The notes under the pieces: model-generated
Databases searched by the model: none
The model's input: the letters and a program-made list of their open reading frames with translations, nothing else
What the model was told of the DNA's origin: nothing
Part shown: piece after piece, positions 34,837 through 35,872 of the stretch
Layout of the letters: every line of letters starts with the position of its first letter
Position numbering within the stretch: the stretch's first letter is position 1
NCBI GenBank assembly: GCA_001602845.1
Contig: LUZE01000124.1
Coordinates: forward strand, 1-35,872
Reading direction: 5' to 3'
DNA: 35,872 bases
DNA from: Bacteroidales bacterium Bact_13
GTDB taxonomy: Bacteria; Bacteroidota; Bacteroidia; Bacteroidales; UBA932
Program-made: the position numbers and the translations under genes

Positions 34837-35872
34837 TGCTCGTCCTCCTGATTGAAATTGTATGCCGAAGGCCGCTGGTAGAGCCGCAGGCCGAACCATT
34901 CCATCGAAGTGATGATATGCTCGGTGATCTGCGATTGTTGCCACTCGAACGTGGACCAGTCACTGTCGGTGAGGAAGGCGTGGACCTGCAGCGTCATGCC
35001 GCTGTCATCCTGCTCCGCCCACCGGACGAACAGGCGGGGCCGTTGGGAGATGCAGGGATTGTTCATGAGCCAGTGATGCAGGTAGAGCCTGTACAGATGG
35101 GCATTGAGCACGCCGGTTTGGATTTCGTCTTCCGGCAGATAATCCAGAATGTCGTGCTTTCCGCTTTTCAAATCCGCCACCCCTGCCTCATCCAACGGGC
35201 GGATACATTCCGTATCCAGGATGAAAGACTTGAGCATTTGTCGCCCGTATGTCTTCCCTTCCGCCATATGCTGCAGGTTCGTGAACTGTTCCGATTGCAG
35301 GGCGTTGATGGGAATGGTGGATGTGGTGGTATCCCAGTTGTAGATCGTTACCGTGGTCAATGTCACCTTCTTCACTTCACCGTCCACATCCAGTTTCGGC
35401 ACCTTGATCCAATCGCCGATATTCAGCAGATGGTGCCGGCGGAGATGGATAAAAGCGGCCACGCCTTTCACCCGGTCCTGGAAAATCCAGCCCAGGACAG
35501 CGCCGATGACGCCCATGGCGGCTGCCATCCGGCCGTTGTTCCGGATATCGAAAATCAGCATGAATCCAATGATCCAGAACCCGATGGCTGCCAGGATGAC
35601 GATCTGGCAGACAGTGATGCCGTTATCGTTCCGGTTCAGGCTGAAGATGTCGGTGAGCGCATGGCACACCTTGATGAGCAGCCAGACAAGCAGATTCAGC
35701 CCCAACAGAAACAGGCAGGGCGTGAACGAATCCGGCGACAATACCATCGACAGCCCGACGGAGAGCGGCGTCACCAGCAGGACGAACGCCCAGAACGGCT
35801 TTGCGCGCCATTGAAACAGGGCCCCGATGATTTGTCGGCCCAGTTTGTCGGAAGAGATGTTCTTCCTGTAGA
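34833..35872 (-). CDS. YbdG-like mechanosensitive channel (MscS family), 5' end beyond the window
   Basis: The frame is open from the window edge to the stop at 34833 (about 345 codons), so the start is outside. A GTG at 35774 is internal, because coding continues upstream (KLGRQIIGALFQWRAKPFWAF in two parts). Visible parts are transmembrane helices (near LFLLGLNLLVWLLIKV and VILAAIGFWIIGFMLIFDI), the MscS pore region AAAMGVIGAVLGWIFQDRVKGV and beta domain IGDWIKVPKLDVDGEVKKVTL. A long C-terminal domain contains GRQMLKSFILDT, RPRLFVRWAEQDDSGMTLQVH and the family ending LRLYQRPSAYNF, which is typical of the E. coli YbdG miniconductance type. It works in osmotic or mechanical stress; its tight coupling to a RyR protein suggests ligand control (inference). 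Confidence 0.85.
   Translation of the reverse strand, partial: YRKNISSDKLGRQIIGALFQWRAKPFWAFVLLVTPLSVGLSMVLSPDSFTPCLFLLGLNLLVWLLIKVCHALTDIFSLNRNDNGITVCQIVILAAIGFWIIGFMLIFDIRNNGRMAAAMGVIGAVLGWIFQDRVKGVAAFIHLRRHHLLNIGDWIKVPKLDVDGEVKKVTLTTVTIYNWDTTTSTIPINALQSEQFTNLQHMAEGKTYGRQMLKSFILDTECIRPLDEAGVADLKSGKHDILDYLPEDEIQTGVLNAHLYRLYLHHWLMNNPCISQRPRLFVRWAEQDDSGMTLQVHAFLTDSDWSTFEWQQSQITEHIITSMEWFGLRLYQRPSAYNFNQEDEQ
34844..34849 (-). promoter_or_regulatory. Shine-Dalgarno site of the RyR gene
   Basis: The minus strand reads AGGAGG, 7 nt before the ATG at 34836, inside the last codons of the channel gene. Full Shine-Dalgarno sequences are uncommon in this group and in this window, so it supports the chosen start and strong re-initiation. 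Confidence 0.7.

Overview
The window looks like a chromosomal segment of a GC-rich member of the Bacteroidales, probably gut-associated. Several things point there: promoters that fit the Bacteroidetes pattern (TTTG about 20 nt upstream of TAnnTTTG, with TATCTTTG, TACCTTTG, TAACTTTG and TAATTTTG all seen), little use of Shine-Dalgarno sites, an OMP beta-barrel receptor with a TonB-type plug, lipoprotein GH3 enzymes, and a gyrA-TPR gene pair. I cannot place the genus. No rRNA, tRNA, CRISPR array or prophage was seen, and no gap between genes exceeds 300 bases.

Layout. 1-2.7 kb: a DUF2975 membrane protein and XRE regulator operon, transcribed divergently from a secreted protein of unknown function across two tandem 19-bp palindromes that look like operators; then a REP-associated tyrosine transposase (RAYT) bracketed by two 106-bp palindromic elements. 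2.7-8.1 kb: an outer-membrane beta-barrel receptor, a membrane-anchored TPR/HTH regulator, a small lipoprotein, an AlkD-like DNA alkylation repair protein and an SGNH hydrolase whose start codon lies inside a third copy of the 106-bp element. 8.3-14.7 kb: clpC, divergent from gyrA plus a TPR gene. 14.7-17.4 kb: a purine salvage and MTR-1-P isomerase operon (PNP, mtnA, MBL-fold hydrolase). 17.4-27.7 kb: an NlpC/P60-LysM hydrolase, an M48 protease and thioesterase pair, a radical SAM gene and a cytidylate-kinase-like gene, a large MscS channel with a His-rich periplasmic stretch, an envelope cassette (lipoprotein, YtxH-like, DUF1469-like, small protein), a GNAT enzyme and pfkA. 27.8-33.6 kb: a glycan-degrading cluster of two GH3 enzymes and an esterase. 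33.7 kb to the end: a YbdG-like mechanosensitive channel, cut by the window edge, translationally coupled to a protein with a RyR domain.

The most unusual signals are mobile palindromes. One family (three copies, exactly 106 bp each, sharing the plan 23 + 15 + 30 + 15 + 23) surrounds the RAYT gene and has been recruited into neighbouring genes. A second family (27 bp, core CCCGG-TCAAG-CCGGG) occurs four times: alone, as both ends of a roughly 247-bp multi-hairpin element, and in-frame inside a GH3 coding sequence. The channel/RyR operon is the best candidate for a little-described signalling system. All functional calls come from reading motifs by eye; no database search was possible.
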